Source of the DNA: CAZVWW01 sp964631265
Lineage (GTDB): Bacteria > Thermotogota > Thermotogae > MWEM01
Assembly (NCBI GenBank): GCA_964631265.1
Contig: CAZVWW010000117.1
Span: forward strand, 1 to 6,890
DNA length: 6,890 nt
Direction of reading: 5' to 3'
The translations under genes were made by a program, and so were the position numbers. The notes beneath the pieces are model-generated. The model was not told the origin of the DNA and did not search any database. It saw only the letters and a program-made list of their open reading frames with translations. Of the stretch, positions 6,015 through 6,890 are shown in pieces (position 1 is the first letter of the stretch; the number at the start of each line of letters is the position of its first letter).

Positions 6015-6440
6015 ATGATCTGGAAAGACCAGTACAAGATCGGTGTTAAAGAGATTGACGAGCAGCATGAAGAACTCTTCAATCGATTGAACACCTTTTT
6101 GAAGATTGTGAAGAACGATCAGCCCCTGGAGGAGAAGATGGACAAGATCGAGGAGACCTTCGCTTTTATGGAGGAGTACGTTGATGTCCATTTCACGGCC
6201 GAGGAGGCCATTCAGAAGAAGGTTGGCTATCCCGGCTATGAAGCGCATCATAAAATCCATGAGAAGTTCGAGAAGGATATCCTGGACTTTAAGAAGGAGT
6301 TTGAACAGGACAAATACAACGAGGATCTGATCATGGCGTTCAGCGGCAGGGTCCTCACATGGTTGATCAACCATGTGACCGGTGAGGATCAGAACATCGC
6401 CAAATACATCCCGGAGGGTGGCGTTAAAGATGAAAGTTGA
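6015..6440 (+). CDS. Bacteriohemerythrin (single-domain di-iron O2-binding protein)
   Basis: This is a 141-residue cytoplasmic four-helix-bundle protein with a non-haem di-iron site that reversibly binds oxygen. All seven expected ligands are visible: His18 (IDEQHEEL), His59 and Glu63 (HFTAE), His78 and His82 (HHKIH), and His120 and Asp125 (HVTGED). The opening MIWKDQYKIGVKEIDEQH is the family N-terminal signature. Known or proposed roles of such proteins are O2 delivery, storage, detoxification or sensing in microaerophiles and anaerobes. The ATG is preceded by GAGGTG (6004-6009). The last 11 bases overlap the cheX start, so the two products are probably made together, which points to a link with oxygen-dependent taxis or signalling. 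No DNA-binding, methyl-accepting or GGDEF domain is fused to it. Confidence 0.95.
   Translation: MIWKDQYKIGVKEIDEQHEELFNRLNTFLKIVKNDQPLEEKMDKIEETFAFMEEYVDVHFTAEEAIQKKVGYPGYEAHHKIHEKFEKDILDFKKEFEQDKYNEDLIMAFSGRVLTWLINHVTGEDQNIAKYIPEGGVKDES
6355..6378. repeat. Perfect 24-bp palindrome inside the hemerythrin gene
   Basis: The half-site TCACATGGTTGA (6355-6366) is followed with no spacer by its exact reverse complement (6367-6378). It encodes the helix around iron ligand His120 and lies 51 bases before the cheX ATG. In RNA it would form a stem with only a small central loop. It could affect cheX translation, bind a dimeric protein, or be a chance result of codon choice. Confidence 0.9.
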
Positions 6441-6890
6441 ACAGGTCAATCCCATTTATTCGGCATCAAAAGAGGTCTTTCGGAATATGTTCGGCTGGGA
6501 GTTGAAACGCGGGGAGTTGAAGATGGTCGAGGACATCGTCTCCAAGAATGCGGCCAACGTCACGATCGGTGTTACGGGCGATATCAAAGGCGTCTTTCTC
6601 TTCAGTTTCCCTGAAAACATGGCGCTGGACATCGTCCGCGAGATGTCCGGAATGGAGTTCAACGAGATCGACAAATTCGTCGCCTCGGCGATGGGGGAGC
6701 TGGCCAATATCATCAGCGGAAATGCCATGAACGAATACTTCCAGAACAAATACAACTGCGACATTGTGCCGCCCCAGATCTCAGTCGGCGAGAACAAGAC
6801 CTTCTCATCTGCCTCAGACGAAGTCCTGAAGATCAACCTGAAGACGAGCGACTACAGTTTTGACCTTTATATCTCTGTCAACGAGAATAA
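6430..6890 (+). CDS. cheX: CheX-family CheY-phosphate phosphatase (3' end cut by window edge)
   Basis: This is a cytoplasmic chemotaxis phosphatase of the CheC/CheX/FliY family that dephosphorylates CheY-P to reset the motor signal. The visible 153 codons begin MKVEQVNPIYSASKEVFRNM. The conserved long helix reads ASAMGELANIISGN (85-98), and Glu90 and Asn93 fit the ExxN catalytic signature. The segments GVTGDIKGVFLFSF (47-60) and, near the end, DFDLYISV-like DYSFDLYISV match the strand pattern of Thermotoga-type CheX. A single ExxN helix favours CheX over the two-motif CheC. The protein is nearly complete, since CheX is usually about 155 residues long. The ATG lies inside the hemerythrin gene, 11 bases before its stop, with GGAGGG at 6413-6418 as ribosome site. 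A distant paralogue of unknown partner cannot be excluded. Confidence 0.88.
   Translation, partial: MKVEQVNPIYSASKEVFRNMFGWELKRGELKMVEDIVSKNAANVTIGVTGDIKGVFLFSFPENMALDIVREMSGMEFNEIDKFVASAMGELANIISGNAMNEYFQNKYNCDIVPPQISVGENKTFSSASDEVLKINLKTSDYSFDLYISVNEN

Noticed and set aside
5988..6455. 155-codon minus-strand open frame opposite the hemerythrin gene
   Set aside because: The plus-strand hemerythrin has all seven iron ligands; the Leu-rich antisense frame is its mirror and resembles no family.
6456..6836. 126-codon minus-strand open frame opposite cheX
   Set aside because: The plus strand encodes a clear CheX with the ExxN motif, so this is a shadow.
1..6890. CRISPR array, insertion sequence, tRNA/rRNA or phage genes
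   Set aside because: No spaced direct repeats, transposase frames, terminal inverted repeats or structured RNA genes were seen; the gene content looks like ordinary chromosomal metabolism.

Overview
The window carries a carbohydrate-uptake and sugar-catabolism locus built around a divergent promoter region, followed by the start of a separate hemerythrin/chemotaxis unit. Base composition is intermediate and coding density is high. The secreted binding protein has a signal peptide without a lipobox cysteine. A single-domain bacteriohemerythrin sits beside a CheX-type phosphatase. Together these suggest an anaerobic or microaerophilic, motile, double-membraned bacterium. A spirochaete (Spirochaetota) is my first guess and a mesophilic Thermotogota relative the main alternative. 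No rRNA or other phylogenetic marker is present, so this is inference.

Left part (1-2778, minus strand): a CUT1-type ABC sugar transporter operon reading leftward, with a periplasmic binding protein (1561-2778), a MalF-type permease (565-1476) and a MalG-type permease (start at 565, cut by the left edge). A strong intrinsic terminator hairpin (1512-1539) lies between the binding-protein gene and the permease genes. It probably makes the binding protein more abundant than the membrane subunits. No ATPase gene is visible.

Middle (2779-3207): a 429-bp AT-rich divergent intergenic region. It holds a very good sigma-70-type promoter for the transporter, several TATAAT boxes facing the other way, and two related inverted repeats built on ATAATCATAA. 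One repeat lies in front of each divergent gene. They are good candidates for operators of the adjacent DeoR-family regulator.

Right part (3208-5971, plus strand): a tight three-gene operon. It encodes a DeoR-family repressor, a double-SIS-domain sugar-phosphate isomerase/deaminase of the AgaS/GlmS-C-terminal type, and a BadF/BadG/BcrA/NagK-type sugar kinase. The last two overlap by one base (TAATG). The inferred scheme is import of an amino sugar or related sugar derivative by the ABC transporter, phosphorylation by the kinase, and isomerisation or deamination by the SIS protein. The DeoR protein would sense the sugar phosphate and control both arms. The exact substrate cannot be read from the sequence.

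Right end (5976-6890, plus strand): an extended -10 promoter precedes a bacteriohemerythrin gene with all seven iron ligands. A CheX-family CheY-P phosphatase gene overlaps its 3' end by 11 bases and is cut by the window edge. A perfect 24-bp palindrome lies inside the hemerythrin gene, just upstream of the cheX start.
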